Shown here in pieces: positions 21,353 to 30,202 of a DNA stretch of 64,000 nucleotides. A program made the translations under genes and the position numbers. The notes under the pieces were generated by a model. The model was not told the DNA's origin and ran no database searches. It was given only the letters and a program-made list of their open reading frames with translations. The stretch's first letter is position 1. The number at the start of each line of letters is the position of its first letter. The DNA comes from Geomonas limicola (lineage in GTDB: Bacteria > Desulfobacterota > Desulfuromonadia > Geobacterales > Geobacteraceae): NCBI RefSeq assembly GCF_014193675.1, contig NZ_BLXZ01000005.1, forward strand, positions 248,001 through 312,000, written 5' to 3'.

Positions 21353-22252
21353 GTGCAGAGAGGGGAGCGTTTCAATAGGGCGGACCGGGTCATCAAGATC
21401 GGCTTCTGGATCAACGCCTGGCTCATGGTGTTAAAGCTTGCCGCGGGCCACTTCGGGAATTCCGAGGCGGTCTTCGCCGACGGGGTGGAGAGCGCCTGCG
21501 ACTTCGTCGGGATCCTGCTCACCCTGATCGCCCTCAAGATGGGGCGCAAACCGTTCGACGCCGATCACCCCTACGGGCACGGCAAGGTGGAGAGCCTCGC
21601 GGCGGTATTCGTCGCGGTCATCATCTGCGCTACCGGCCTCTGGATTCTCTACGGAGCGGCCGACACCATCCTGCACGCCGAGTACCAGCCCCCCCGGTTC
21701 ATGGCGGTCCTCGCCGCCGCCCTGACCATCGTGATCAAGGAGGGGCTCTACCGCTACTCCATACGGGTCGGGGGTGCCCTGGGGAGTCCCGCGCTGCTCG
21801 CCATCGCCAAGGACCACCGCAAGGACGCCCTCACCTCCATCGCCACCCTGGTGGGGGTTGGGTGCGCCTTCTTCGGCATCGGGATCATGGACCCCATCGC
21901 CGCCGGGCTCACCTCGTTCTTCATCCTCCACATCGGTTTCCAGGGCTTCAAGATTTCGGCGCACGAACTGATGGACGGCCAACCTGCGACCGAAGAGGTG
22001 GCCGAGATCGCCGCACTCGCCGCGGCGACCGAGGGGGTGGACCGGGTGCACGAGATCAGGGCGCGGCGTTCCGGACAGTTCCTCATCGTCGATCTGAAGC
22101 TCGACATGGATCCCGAGATGACCGTGAGGCGTTCCCACGACATCGCCACCCGCGTCAAAGAGCGCATCTTCGAGCGCTTCCTGAACGTGGGGGACGTGAT
22201 GATCCACATCAATCCCTCCGACGAACCACACGAAGACCTGAATCGTCTCTAA
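21353..22252 (+). CDS. Cation diffusion facilitator family transporter
   Basis: 299 aa from the GTG at 21353, with GGAGGG eight bases upstream and only four bases after the recJ stop. CDF proteins export divalent metals (Zn, Co, Fe, Mn) in exchange for protons. The metal-site motifs FADGVESACDFVG in helix 2 and DHRKDALTSI in helix 5 are present, as is the HPYGHGKVES loop, with a C-terminal cytoplasmic domain. The helix-2 site reads DxxxD rather than HxxxD; this class is often linked to Mn or Fe, so zinc is not assumed. Confidence 0.93.
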   Translation: MQRGERFNRADRVIKIGFWINAWLMVLKLAAGHFGNSEAVFADGVESACDFVGILLTLIALKMGRKPFDADHPYGHGKVESLAAVFVAVIICATGLWILYGAADTILHAEYQPPRFMAVLAAALTIVIKEGLYRYSIRVGGALGSPALLAIAKDHRKDALTSIATLVGVGCAFFGIGIMDPIAAGLTSFFILHIGFQGFKISAHELMDGQPATEEVAEIAALAAATEGVDRVHEIRARRSGQFLIVDLKLDMDPEMTVRRSHDIATRVKERIFERFLNVGDVMIHINPSDEPHEDLNRL

Positions 22253-22267
22253 GTTTACACATCTCTC

Positions 22268-22297
22268 TTGACAGAAGCTTGGGTTAGGTAGTATTAA
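22268..22297 (+). promoter_or_regulatory. Sigma-70-like promoter of the 12-heme cytochrome gene
   Basis: TTGACA (22268-22273), 18-base spacer, TATTAA (22292-22297), about 45 bases before the ATG. Confidence 0.6.
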
Positions 22298-22342
22298 GGT
22301 CGATCGAGTTGCAATGAATTCTGTCATTAACCTGGAGGAGAG

Positions 22343-23203
22343 ATGAAGAAGAAAGAGTGTCTCGCGCTGGGGCGTCTGTCCCTGTTAGTGGTGGCCCTGA
22401 TGCTGGTTGCTGCCACGTCCTTTGCGGCCAAGGTTGCCACGGTCGATATCCCGGTGAATACCGAGATGTACGCGACGGCTCCGGCTCCGCTCACCGCTGC
22501 GCAGTGCGCCCAGTGCCACAATGCCCAGTTCGGAAACCTGAAGGAGAAGGGGGGCAAGCACCGTTTCGCCTGCCAGGACTGCCACAAGGCATTCCACGCC
22601 TACAACCCGAAGAAGGGGAACTACGACGAGCTGATGCCCAAGTGCGCCTCCTGCCACACGGACATCCACGGCCCGGCCAACAAGGACTGCTCCTCCTGCC
22701 ACACCAACCCGCACACCCCGCGCGTCGTGGTGACCACCCCGCGCCTGACCAACTCCTGCGCCACCTGCCATGCGGCTCAGAAGGACGAGCTCGTCAAGTT
22801 CCCGAGCAAGCACGGCACCTTCTCCTGCGACAAGTGCCACCACACCAAGCACGGCTACAAGCCGTCCTGCGCCGAGTGCCACAAGCCGCACTACCAGGGC
22901 CAGGAGTACTCCACCTGCTTGAAGTGCCACCCGGTGCACCGCCCGAAACAGGTCACCTACCAGAGCAACGAGCCGGCAGCGACCTGCGGTTCCTGCCACA
23001 CCCAGATCTTCAACAAGTGGAAAGCGACGCCGAGCCGCCACGCCAAGGTGAACTGCGCTACCTGCCACAAGGACAAGCACGGCTACATCCCGCAGTGCAC
23101 CGAGTGCCACAAGGCTCCGCATCCGAAGAACATCCTGGATCGCTTCCCGAAATGCCTCACCTGCCACCTCGACGTGCATGACCTCCCTGCGATGAAGAAG
23201 TAG
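22343..23203 (+). CDS. Dodecaheme (12 CxxCH) c-type cytochrome
   Basis: 286 aa with an N-terminal signal peptide (VVALMLVAATSFAA). Twelve CxxCH motifs were counted, beginning CAQCH and ending CLTCH, about one heme per 20 residues, with extra histidines for bis-His ligation. No membrane helix follows the signal, so a periplasmic or outer-surface electron carrier is expected, of the kind Geobacter uses for metal reduction. A strong ribosome-binding site (GGAGGAGAG) precedes the ATG. It stands alone with its own promoter and terminator. The exact electron partner cannot be told. Confidence 0.95.
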   Translation: MKKKECLALGRLSLLVVALMLVAATSFAAKVATVDIPVNTEMYATAPAPLTAAQCAQCHNAQFGNLKEKGGKHRFACQDCHKAFHAYNPKKGNYDELMPKCASCHTDIHGPANKDCSSCHTNPHTPRVVVTTPRLTNSCATCHAAQKDELVKFPSKHGTFSCDKCHHTKHGYKPSCAECHKPHYQGQEYSTCLKCHPVHRPKQVTYQSNEPAATCGSCHTQIFNKWKATPSRHAKVNCATCHKDKHGYIPQCTECHKAPHPKNILDRFPKCLTCHLDVHDLPAMKK

Positions 23204-23240
23204 GGGCGGCTTGAGGTAGTGACCTCGCCGTAACAACGAG

Positions 23241-23273
23241 AAGGGCGGCCCATAACGGGGCCGCCCTTTTTTT
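23241..23273 (+). terminator. Intrinsic terminator after the cytochrome gene
   Basis: Stem AAGGGCGGCC / GGCCGCCCTT followed by a run of seven T residues. It lies between convergent genes, but only the plus strand has a good T-tract. Confidence 0.9.
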
Positions 23274-23292
23274 GTATCGGGGAGCCGGGGGC

Positions 23293-24783
23293 TCAGGTAG
23301 GTTGGCTGAGCTTTTTTCGTTCCACCAGGTATTCCCGCACCACCTGGAGGATCTCCCAGCGGGTAACCAGCCCGAGCGTCACCAGGTAGATGACCACCGC
23401 GAGCAGCGCCTTCCCCGCCAAAAGGGGGATGGTGGAAGCGTAGCTGCCCGAGAAGGCGAGGAACAGGAGGAACACCGGTACTGCGGCCACGAAGGAGGGT
23501 TTTACCGCACTCCAGAGTTCGGCCGGGCCGATCTTCAGGTTGAGCTTCAGGAACCGGTAGAAGGTGAGGTACTGGGAGAGGTAGGCAACCGTAACCGACC
23601 AGGCGACCCCCTCGATGCCGAAATACTTGAGCGCAGGATAGATGGTGATCAAGCCGACCAGGCAGGCTATCAGGTTCGCCTTGAAGAGGACCCGGGTCGC
23701 CCCCAGCGCGACCATAACCTGCCCCACCGGTTCCAAAAGCCCGCGGATGATGCCGTAGGCGCAGATGATCCTCAGCGCGGCCAGGGCGGGGAGCCATTTC
23801 CCGCTGCCGTGACCGAGCACGAGGACCAGGAACTCCCGGGAGACCACGAAGAGCACGCAGTTGGCGAGTACGATGGCGTGACCCGAGTACTCGACCGTCT
23901 TCAGGTAGGAGCTTTTCAGCTCCGCCAGGTCGCTCTGCAGCTTCGACATGAGCGGGAAGGTCACCCTGAGGACGATGGAATACATGATGAGACAGATCAT
24001 GGATCCCCAGGTGAAGGCAATGGTGAAGTAGCCGAGCTCGGCGGCACCCTTGACCGAGCCGATGATGAAGTTGGCCAGGTTGGCAATGAGGAAGGCGAAG
24101 AGCCCGGTGAGGAAAAGGTAGCCCCCGAAGTTCACCAACTCCTTCGCGACGACCAGGTTCATCCGGAAGGTGATCCGTACCGGCCTCATCAGACTCTGCA
24201 CCAACGCCCCCAAAAAGCTCGAGGCCAGGTAGGCCACGATGATGCTCCAGTAGCCGAAACCAAGCAGCGCCATGGTGATGGCGACCGCAGAGTTGACGAA
24301 GTTGACGCCGGTTTCGGCCAGCGAGATCCTCTTGAAGTCCATGTCCCGGCTCAAGAGGGCGTTGGGGAGGAAGTAGATGTTGTTGAACAAAAAGGAGAGG
24401 GCGAGCATCTGGACGGCACGGGAGGCGTTGCCGTTGGGCATCAGGTATTCGACGACCCCCGAGGCAAAGATGGTGACCAGGGCGATCGCGCTGCCGATCA
24501 CGAACTTGAGGGTGAAGGCGGTATCGATGATCTCGTCGTCGAGCCGGTTGCGCTGGATGATGGCGCTGCCGATGCCGATGTCAGCGAACTTCTCCATGAA
24601 GGCCACAAACATGAACGCGAAGCTGGCGATCCCGTAATCGTGCGCGACCAGGCACCTGCCCAGGACCACGCTGGATGCTGCGGAGAAGAGGTAGGTGATC
24701 AGCTTTGCCGCGGTGGCGTACCCGATCCCCTTGACGGCGAGATGTTTGTCGGTTGTTTTCACGTCTGTTTCCGTTGGCGGCAC
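23293..24783 (-). CDS. Wzx-type oligosaccharide flippase / polysaccharide biosynthesis protein
   Basis: 496 aa, GTG start at 24783 with a weak ribosome-binding site. About 12-14 hydrophobic helices and the N-terminal pattern KGIGYATAAKLITYLFSAASSVVLGRCL...DYGIASFAFMFVAFMEKFADIGIGSAIIQR mark the MOP/RfbX superfamily, which flips lipid-linked sugars across the inner membrane. It is remote from the exopolysaccharide module at 57 kb, and no glycosyltransferase lies next to it. The substrate is unknown. Confidence 0.9.
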   Translation of the reverse strand: MPPTETDVKTTDKHLAVKGIGYATAAKLITYLFSAASSVVLGRCLVAHDYGIASFAFMFVAFMEKFADIGIGSAIIQRNRLDDEIIDTAFTLKFVIGSAIALVTIFASGVVEYLMPNGNASRAVQMLALSFLFNNIYFLPNALLSRDMDFKRISLAETGVNFVNSAVAITMALLGFGYWSIIVAYLASSFLGALVQSLMRPVRITFRMNLVVAKELVNFGGYLFLTGLFAFLIANLANFIIGSVKGAAELGYFTIAFTWGSMICLIMYSIVLRVTFPLMSKLQSDLAELKSSYLKTVEYSGHAIVLANCVLFVVSREFLVLVLGHGSGKWLPALAALRIICAYGIIRGLLEPVGQVMVALGATRVLFKANLIACLVGLITIYPALKYFGIEGVAWSVTVAYLSQYLTFYRFLKLNLKIGPAELWSAVKPSFVAAVPVFLLFLAFSGSYASTIPLLAGKALLAVVIYLVTLGLVTRWEILQVVREYLVERKKLSQPT

Positions 24784-25289
24784 CGTGCGGTCCGCAAGAT
24801 GGTTACCATGGCCGGGTAGGGCGGGAGCGCTTCGTTGGCCCCGGTTAAGGGTATATTAAAACATGCTAACGTCAACGGGGTGGCTCACCTTGCGGGGGCA
24901 CCGGCTGCCGGGTTGCCTCCTCACGGTTTTTTCCCGGCGGGGAGGGCGGGGCCCAGCCTGCGGAGTTTCGGCGGCGGGCGCGCAATTGCGCGCTTCTCCC
25001 GCACCTACCGGGTACTTCATTAGTTTTCTTCGCTTGCACTTTTAAGGGAAGTTCCGTTACACTACGAGGCGTTTGGCAGATCGGCTGTCCGTCGACTGCT
25101 TCACGACAGGTCAACCCGCCCACTTACTGACTACGCCACTTCGCCGTTATTGGTGATGCTGGTCACAGAAACTTCTTCACTTTTCCGGTATGGTGCCGAT
25201 ACTTACCCCAGTGTCACGTTACTGGCCGTACCGTTAGCTGCAACTCTTTTCGCTGCTTCCATCCCTCGTTCGAGGGTTCCGACCACTGT
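24784..25289. other. Long intergenic region with a 16-bp palindrome
   Basis: 506 bp between divergent genes without a credible protein gene. It holds the perfect palindrome GCGCGCAATTGCGCGC at 24978-24993 and an AT-rich TATATT element near 24850. From about 25060 to 25289 base composition shifts to T-rich pyrimidine stretches unlike the neighbouring genes. No tRNA, GEMM riboswitch or terminator was recognised. Confidence 0.5.
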
Positions 25290-27017
25290 TTGTTCTCCGA
25301 ATCTCATAGGTACTTCGTGCGCCTTACTTCAATTACTCTCGTGTTGTGCCAGTTGCTGGTCGGCTCCTATTGCTTTGCCTCGGGCTCTGCAACGGACACG
25401 GCACAGGTGGCCACCCTGGATCGTACGGTGCCGGCTCATTCCTTGAGCCACGGGCGGACCGAATCCGGCAGCGCCGTCATCATCGATCACACCGACGAGG
25501 CCGTCTCGGTCACCATCGACGGCAGCAGGGTGCCAACCCTGGCGGACGCCGAAGCCGAGGGCAATGCCACCGGCGGCGCCTCCGACGTCCTGTATTTCGA
25601 CAACTCCAGCCTTCCCGGTGCTGGCAAGAGTGGCGACGCCCCTGCCGCCGGAAGCCTCCCTTTCAGCATCGAGCGGCTCCTGGAACGCGCCATCGCCTAT
25701 CGCCTCATCGACGGCGGCGTTGCCCTGGTCGGCAACCGCAGCGGCGTCCTCTCCAGCGTGGCACGCGGCCGGATCTCCGGCGCCTCCGGAGCCCCTGCCA
25801 TCGACGACCGTACCATCTTCGACCTGGCCTCGCTCACCAAGGTGATCGCCACCGCTCCGGCCGTGATGAAACTGTTGGATCAGGGAAAAATCGCACTTGC
25901 CGATCCCATCTCGCGCTGGTTCCCCGAGTTCGCCAACCCAGGGCACGAGGAGCTCACCGTGCTGAGCCTGCTCACCCACACCTCCGGTCTCGACGACGTG
26001 GGGGTGAGCCCGGACCAGCCGATGGAGAGCGCCGTCCACAAGGCGGCGGCCCAGAAGTTGCGCGCCCGCCCCAACAGCCGGTTCCACTACGCCGACATCA
26101 ACTTCATCCTGTTGGGCGAACTGGTACACCGGGTCTCCGGCGAGCCGCTCAACCAGTTCTGCCAGGAGCAGATCTACGGCCCGCTCAACGCAACCAACAC
26201 CATGTTCCTCCCCCCGAAGACCCTCGCGGCCAGCATCGCGCCGACCTGGGGCGGGGGAGTCGGTAACGTGCAGGATCCCAATGCACGCCGGCTGGGCGGA
26301 GTCGCCGGCCATGCGGGGCTCTTCAGCACCGCCCTGGACCTGTCCAGATTCGCCCGGATGATGCTTAATGGCGGCATGCTGGACGAGCGCCGCATCCTCT
26401 CCGAGCAGGTAGTGACCCAGATGACCTCGCCGTACCTCGCCAACAACGGTGCGGTCCTGCGCGGGCTGGGCTGGGACATCAGCTCGCCGTACTCCGCACC
26501 GCGCGGCAGCCTCTTTTCCGCGGGCTCCTTCGGTCACACCGGCTACAGCGGCTCCTCGATCTGGATCGATCCCAAGCAGGACCTCTTCGTGATCCTCCTG
26601 ACCAACCGGATCGATTACCACAACACCCATGCCTTCAACCAGTTGCGCCGCGACGTCTCCACGATGGCTGCCGCCACCTATCGGGCCGGCGGGGGGGGCG
26701 CGCTCCAGCTGGCCAGCCTGAGCACCGACGTGCTGCACGAGGTGACCCGCGCCATGCAGTCGACGCCGCGCCTGGTGAAGACGGCCTCCTGGTCCGGCCG
26801 GGGCGGCAAACACCTGGCACGCGGCAAGCGCGCCTGCAAGAGTGACCGGATCCTGGCCCGCAGCGGCCGGCGCGGCGTGCGCAGTGCCGCCGTGAGCCGT
26901 GCCTCCCGCACCGCCAAGACCGCCGCCGCTCGTACCGCCAGGACGGCCTCCTCCCGCACCGCCACCGGAAAGTCGGCGAACGCCGCCAAGAAAAAGAAGG
27001 GCGGCCGTCGCGCCTGA
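25290..27017 (+). CDS. Secreted serine hydrolase (class C beta-lactamase / penicillin-binding fold) with basic tail
   Basis: 575 aa if it starts at the TTG at 25290; a GTG at 25317 is an alternative, since no well-placed ribosome-binding site decides. A signal-like segment (SITLVLCQLLVGSYCFA) is near the N-terminus. The catalytic SxxK is SLTK in FDLASLTKVIATAP (about residue 180), followed by the Tyr motif FHYADINFILLGEL and the KTG-like HTGYSG near residue 415. The last 70 residues are almost only Ala, Arg, Lys, Ser and Thr, resembling a histone-H1-like tail. Esterase or peptidase activity is possible; no antibiotic resistance role is implied. Confidence 0.88.
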   Translation: MFSESHRYFVRLTSITLVLCQLLVGSYCFASGSATDTAQVATLDRTVPAHSLSHGRTESGSAVIIDHTDEAVSVTIDGSRVPTLADAEAEGNATGGASDVLYFDNSSLPGAGKSGDAPAAGSLPFSIERLLERAIAYRLIDGGVALVGNRSGVLSSVARGRISGASGAPAIDDRTIFDLASLTKVIATAPAVMKLLDQGKIALADPISRWFPEFANPGHEELTVLSLLTHTSGLDDVGVSPDQPMESAVHKAAAQKLRARPNSRFHYADINFILLGELVHRVSGEPLNQFCQEQIYGPLNATNTMFLPPKTLAASIAPTWGGGVGNVQDPNARRLGGVAGHAGLFSTALDLSRFARMMLNGGMLDERRILSEQVVTQMTSPYLANNGAVLRGLGWDISSPYSAPRGSLFSAGSFGHTGYSGSSIWIDPKQDLFVILLTNRIDYHNTHAFNQLRRDVSTMAAATYRAGGGGALQLASLSTDVLHEVTRAMQSTPRLVKTASWSGRGGKHLARGKRACKSDRILARSGRRGVRSAAVSRASRTAKTAAARTARTASSRTATGKSANAAKKKKGGRRA

Positions 27018-27050
27018 AAACTCAGTTCTCGTTGTAATACAATGCCATCC

Positions 27051-27089
27051 AAGGCAGGTGCTCTTTGCAGCAGCTGCCTTTTCTTTTTG
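27051..27089 (+). terminator. Likely intrinsic terminator after the serine hydrolase gene
   Basis: AAGGCAG (27051-27057) pairs with CTGCCTT (27074-27080), with further inner pairing, followed by TTCTTTTT. Confidence 0.7.
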
Positions 27090-27227
27090 CGGCGAGGGAA
27101 TCCTGGCTCAACGCGTATCGATTCCCGTGTCGGCAGGATCTGCGGCCCTGCGCTCGCCGAGCTTCCCCCTCTGTGATAGAGTGTCCCGTTGTGGATGAGC
27201 ATGGCGAGGCCAAGAGTGGGTGGGGCT

Positions 27228-28400
27228 ATGAGCAGCGAGGTGCTGGAAGAGTGTTACCGCAGGTCGCTGAGGGTGCTGCGCGACAACGCAACGCCCCAGG
27301 GGGTGCTCGCCTCTGCGCCCAACCCCAAGGCTGCCGGGCGCGCCTATACCAGCATCTTCGGTCGGGATGCCTCGATCTGTGCGCTCGGGATGGCCGCCTC
27401 GGGCGAGCCGGACCTGATCGAGTGCGCGCGGGAAGGGCTTTTGACACTGGCCCGGCACCAGGCCGACAACGGCCAGATCCCCAAGTTCGTGAAGCCGGAT
27501 CTCGACGAGGCGGATTTCTGGTACACCGGCTGTATCGACGCGACGCTCTGGTGGCTCATCGCACTGCACGTTGTGGAGCGCATGTACCCGAGTCGGCTCG
27601 GCCCCGAACTCACCCCCAAGGCCGTCAAGGCGCTGGACTGGCTCAGGTGCCAGGAACACCAGCGCTGGTATCTTTTGCAGCAAAACGAGGCGAGCGACTG
27701 GGCCGACATCATGCCCCGCTCGGGTTTCGTACTCTACACCAAGGTCCTCTGGTACTGGGTCAAAAGGCTCTACGACCTCCCTGCCAGGCAGCAGACCCGC
27801 GACTACCTGAACCTCCTCTTTCTCCCCTTCGGCAACGCCGTCCCCGAGCAGCGCCGGGTCCGGCTGCTCATGCACTACATCCGCAAGCGCTGCAAACCGA
27901 CCCCGTTCTACCTGAGCTTCGTGAACTTCTCCAGCTGGGGCGAGGAACTCGACGTCTTTGGCAATGTGCTTGCCCACCTGGTGCGGGTGAGCGAGCCGTC
28001 CGAGGCGGGGAGGTCGGTCAATGCGCTGCTGGCGCTCAAGGTCAACGAGCCGCATCCGCTCAGGGTGGTAGGCTTCCCCATCGAGCCGAGCCACCCGTTG
28101 TGGCGTCTCTACATGCAGCGGCACCGGCAAAACCTCCCCTGGCAGTACCACAACGGCGGCATCTGGCCCTTCGTGGGCGGTTTCTGGGTCATGCTGCTCG
28201 GGCGCCTGGGGCGCGAGAAGCTTGCCTGGCTGGAACTGGAGCGTTTGGCCGAGGTGAATCGCCTCAACGACTGGGAGTTCAACGAGTGGCTGCAGGGACA
28301 GACGGGAACGCCCCAGGGGATGGTGCGTCAGTCCTGGAACGCCGCACTTTTTCTCCTGGCCTACCGGTCACTGGCTGATCGTTCCAACTATTTCTTCTGA
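27228..28400 (+). CDS. Six-hairpin glycoside hydrolase, amylo-alpha-1,6-glucosidase / neutral invertase-like
   Basis: 390 aa from the ATG at 27228; in-frame ATGs at 27195 and 27201 are possible but give an atypical N-terminus. The pattern TSIFGRDASICALGM, WYTGCIDATLWWLIAL, NFSSWGEELDVFGN and WQYHNGGIWPFVGGFWVMLL indicates an (alpha/alpha)6 barrel as in glycogen-debranching glucosidases and GH100 neutral invertases. No signal peptide, so cytoplasmic. It may act on glycogen or a disaccharide such as sucrose; the sequence does not decide. Monocistronic between a terminator and the LemA operon. Confidence 0.75.
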   Translation: MSSEVLEECYRRSLRVLRDNATPQGVLASAPNPKAAGRAYTSIFGRDASICALGMAASGEPDLIECAREGLLTLARHQADNGQIPKFVKPDLDEADFWYTGCIDATLWWLIALHVVERMYPSRLGPELTPKAVKALDWLRCQEHQRWYLLQQNEASDWADIMPRSGFVLYTKVLWYWVKRLYDLPARQQTRDYLNLLFLPFGNAVPEQRRVRLLMHYIRKRCKPTPFYLSFVNFSSWGEELDVFGNVLAHLVRVSEPSEAGRSVNALLALKVNEPHPLRVVGFPIEPSHPLWRLYMQRHRQNLPWQYHNGGIWPFVGGFWVMLLGRLGREKLAWLELERLAEVNRLNDWEFNEWLQGQTGTPQGMVRQSWNAALFLLAYRSLADRSNYFF

Positions 28401-28441
28401 AGTTTGACGATTTGTAGGACTAAGGGGATGACATTGGGCGT

Positions 28442-28460
28442 TAGCATGATTATCATTAGC
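28442..28460. promoter_or_regulatory. Candidate Fur box upstream of lemA
   Basis: The 19-mer matches the classical Fur consensus at 14 of 19 positions, with a perfect ATGAT-T-ATCAT core. It lies 30 bases before the LemA start codon. Function is inferred. Confidence 0.4.
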
Positions 28461-28489
28461 TCAGTCGTGAACTATCAGGAGGGAAACCG

Positions 28490-29086
28490 ATGATCAATCT
28501 GACCAGAAAAGTTGCAGGACTTATGCTCGGAATATTCCTGGCGGTCGGCATTTCCGGCTGCGGATACAACACCATGCAGGCCAAGGAAGAAGCGGTGTTG
28601 GCTTCGTGGGGGGATGTCGAGGCTGCCTACCAGCGCCGTGCCGATCTGATTCCCAACCTCGTCGAGGTGGTGAAGGGGTATGCCAAGCACGAGCAGGAGA
28701 CGCTGACCGCGGTGACCGAGGCCCGTGCCAAGGTCGGCTCCGTCCAGGCCGGCAAGGACGCCATCAACAGCCCGCAGGCCTTGCAGCAGTTCCAGCAGGC
28801 CCAGTCCCAACTATCCGGGGCGCTCTCCCGGCTCATGGTCGTCGTGGAACGCTATCCGGACCTGAAGGCCAACCAGAACTTCATGGATCTGCAAAACCAG
28901 CTGGAGGGGACCGAGAACCGGATCAACGTGGCGCGGGTGCGTTACAACCAGGCGGTCCAGGACTTCAACGTGAGCATCCGGACCTTCCCGAACTCGCTCA
29001 CCAACTCACTGCTCTTGCACCTGTCGCGCAAAGAGCCGTTCAAGGCGGAAGAGGGTGCCAAGCAGGCGCCGAAGGTGAAGTTCTAA
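28490..29086 (+). CDS. LemA family lipoprotein
   Basis: 198 aa. An N-terminal hydrophobic segment ends with the lipobox-like GISGCG, followed by the LemA core [32 protein letters not shown] and the C-terminal [21 protein letters not shown] strong AGGAGGG precedes the ATG. LemA proteins are commonly paired with TPM-domain proteins, as here; the biochemical role is not established. Confidence 0.93.
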   Translation: MINLTRKVAGLMLGIFLAVGISGCGYNTMQAKEEAVLASWGDVEAAYQRRADLIPNLVEVVKGYAKHEQETLTAVTEARAKVGSVQAGKDAINSPQALQQFQQAQSQLSGALSRLMVVVERYPDLKANQNFMDLQNQLEGTENRINVARVRYNQAVQDFNVSIRTFPNSLTNSLLLHLSRKEPFKAEEGAKQAPKVKF

Positions 29087-29109
29087 ACCAACAGAAACAA
29101 TCTGGCACG

Positions 29110-29260
29110 CGGATGACGCGGAAACCAAGGCAAATAAACCGGGTACGGCACAAAGCCTCGGTTAATACACAACCCGGATTTTTTGCTTGGGTTTCCGGCC
29201 TTTTCAGCGTGCCGCCTCTAAGCTTTTAGACCCGGATGACGCGGAAATCACGGTAAAAAG
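29110..29260. repeat. Direct and inverted repeats between lemA and the TPM gene
   Basis: The 15-mer CGGATGACGCGGAAA occurs at 29110-29124 and 29233-29247. CGGAAACCAAGGCAAA (29119-29134) is mirrored at 29182-29197 with 14 of 16 matches. The pattern looks like a dispersed palindromic element inserted into the operon. Confidence 0.65.
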
Positions 29261-29312
29261 CCGGATGCAACCTGCCAACTTACCACGTAGAACGGCCGTT
29301 AAAGGATCCGTC

Positions 29313-30194
29313 ATGAGGAAGTTTCTGCTCCTCCCCATAGTCCTGCTGCTCCTGGTGCTGCCGGTTCAGGCGGCGCAGGTGCCGCAGCTGCGCGCCCACG
29401 TGAACGACTACGCGCAACTGCTGTCGCCCCAGGCCACCACCCAACTGGAACAGGAACTCAGCGCCTTCGAGTCCTCCGATTCCACCCAGATCGTGGTGCT
29501 CACCATTCCCTCGCTACAAGGGGAGAACCTGGAGGAGTACTCCATCAAGGTAGTGGAACAGTGGCAGATCGGTCAGAAGGGGAAGGATAACGGTGCCCTG
29601 CTGTTGGTAGCGGCCCAGGAACGCAAGGTACGCATCGAAGTGGGGCGGGGACTGGAGGGGAAACTCACCGACCTCGTCTCGGGACGCATCGTGCGCAACG
29701 AGATCTCCCCCGCCTTCAAACGGGGCGACTTCGACGGGGGTACGCTGGCCGGCGTGCATGCCATCATGGCCACCGTGCGCGGCGAGTACCAGGCCGAGCA
29801 GCCCCGCGATCTGCGCCACGGCAAGCGTGGGGCGAACCCCATCTTCACCCTGCTCGTGTTCGTCCTGGTCGCCAGCGTCTTCCTGGGCGGGATCTCGCGG
29901 CTACTCGGCGGGCTCGCCGGGGCCATCGGGCTCCCCATGGCCGCCTTGCTCTCCTTTGCGGGATTGCCCCTCCTGGCCCTGGCCGGCCTGGCAGCCCTCG
30001 GCTTCTTTGCCGGGCTCTTCCTCTCCTTCCTCTTCGGTACCGGTGGCAGGGGCGGTTTCGGCGGCCCCTTCTTCGGCGGCTTCGGCGGTGGCGGGTTCGG
30101 GGGCGGTTTCGGTGGCGGTTTCGGTGGCGGCGGCGGAGGGTTCTCCGGCGGGGGCGGCAGCTTCGGGGGCGGCGGCGCCTCCGGCGACTGGTAG
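29313..30194 (+). CDS. TPM-domain protein with signal peptide and Gly/Phe-rich tail (YgcG-like)
   Basis: 293 aa from the ATG at 29313 (AAAGGA six bases upstream). A signal peptide (FLLLPIVLLLLVLPVQAA) leads into a TPM domain (about residues 22-150: VNDYAQLLSPQATTQLEQELSAFE, GQKGKDNGALLLVAAQERKVRIEVGRGLEGKLTD). One or two membrane helices follow at about 175-240, and the end is a low-complexity Gly/Phe tail closing with SGDW. This architecture is the usual YgcG/TPM protein found next to LemA. Cytoplasmic side and function of the tail are unknown. Confidence 0.92.
   Translation: MRKFLLLPIVLLLLVLPVQAAQVPQLRAHVNDYAQLLSPQATTQLEQELSAFESSDSTQIVVLTIPSLQGENLEEYSIKVVEQWQIGQKGKDNGALLLVAAQERKVRIEVGRGLEGKLTDLVSGRIVRNEISPAFKRGDFDGGTLAGVHAIMATVRGEYQAEQPRDLRHGKRGANPIFTLLVFVLVASVFLGGISRLLGGLAGAIGLPMAALLSFAGLPLLALAGLAALGFFAGLFLSFLFGTGGRGGFGGPFFGGFGGGGFGGGFGGGFGGGGGGFSGGGGSFGGGGASGDW
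30055..30190 (+). repeat. Gly/Phe-rich low-complexity coding repeat
   Basis: GGT-GGC-TTC type codons repeated at the 3' end of the TPM gene; encodes alternating Gly-Gly-Phe/Gly-Gly-Gly blocks. Confidence 0.85.
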
Positions 30195-30202
30195 GAGGCG
30201 CC

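Noticed and set aside
23272..24819. 515-codon plus-strand frame opposite the flippase gene
   Set aside because: Antisense shadow with repetitive charged composition; the minus-strand frame encodes clear membrane helices.
24784..25289. c-di-GMP or cGAMP riboswitch (GEMM)
   Set aside because: The GGCAAA and tetraloop-receptor pattern of GEMM RNAs is not present.
25150..25446. 98-codon frame before the serine hydrolase
   Set aside because: It overlaps the real gene in another frame, has no ribosome-binding site and no recognisable domain.
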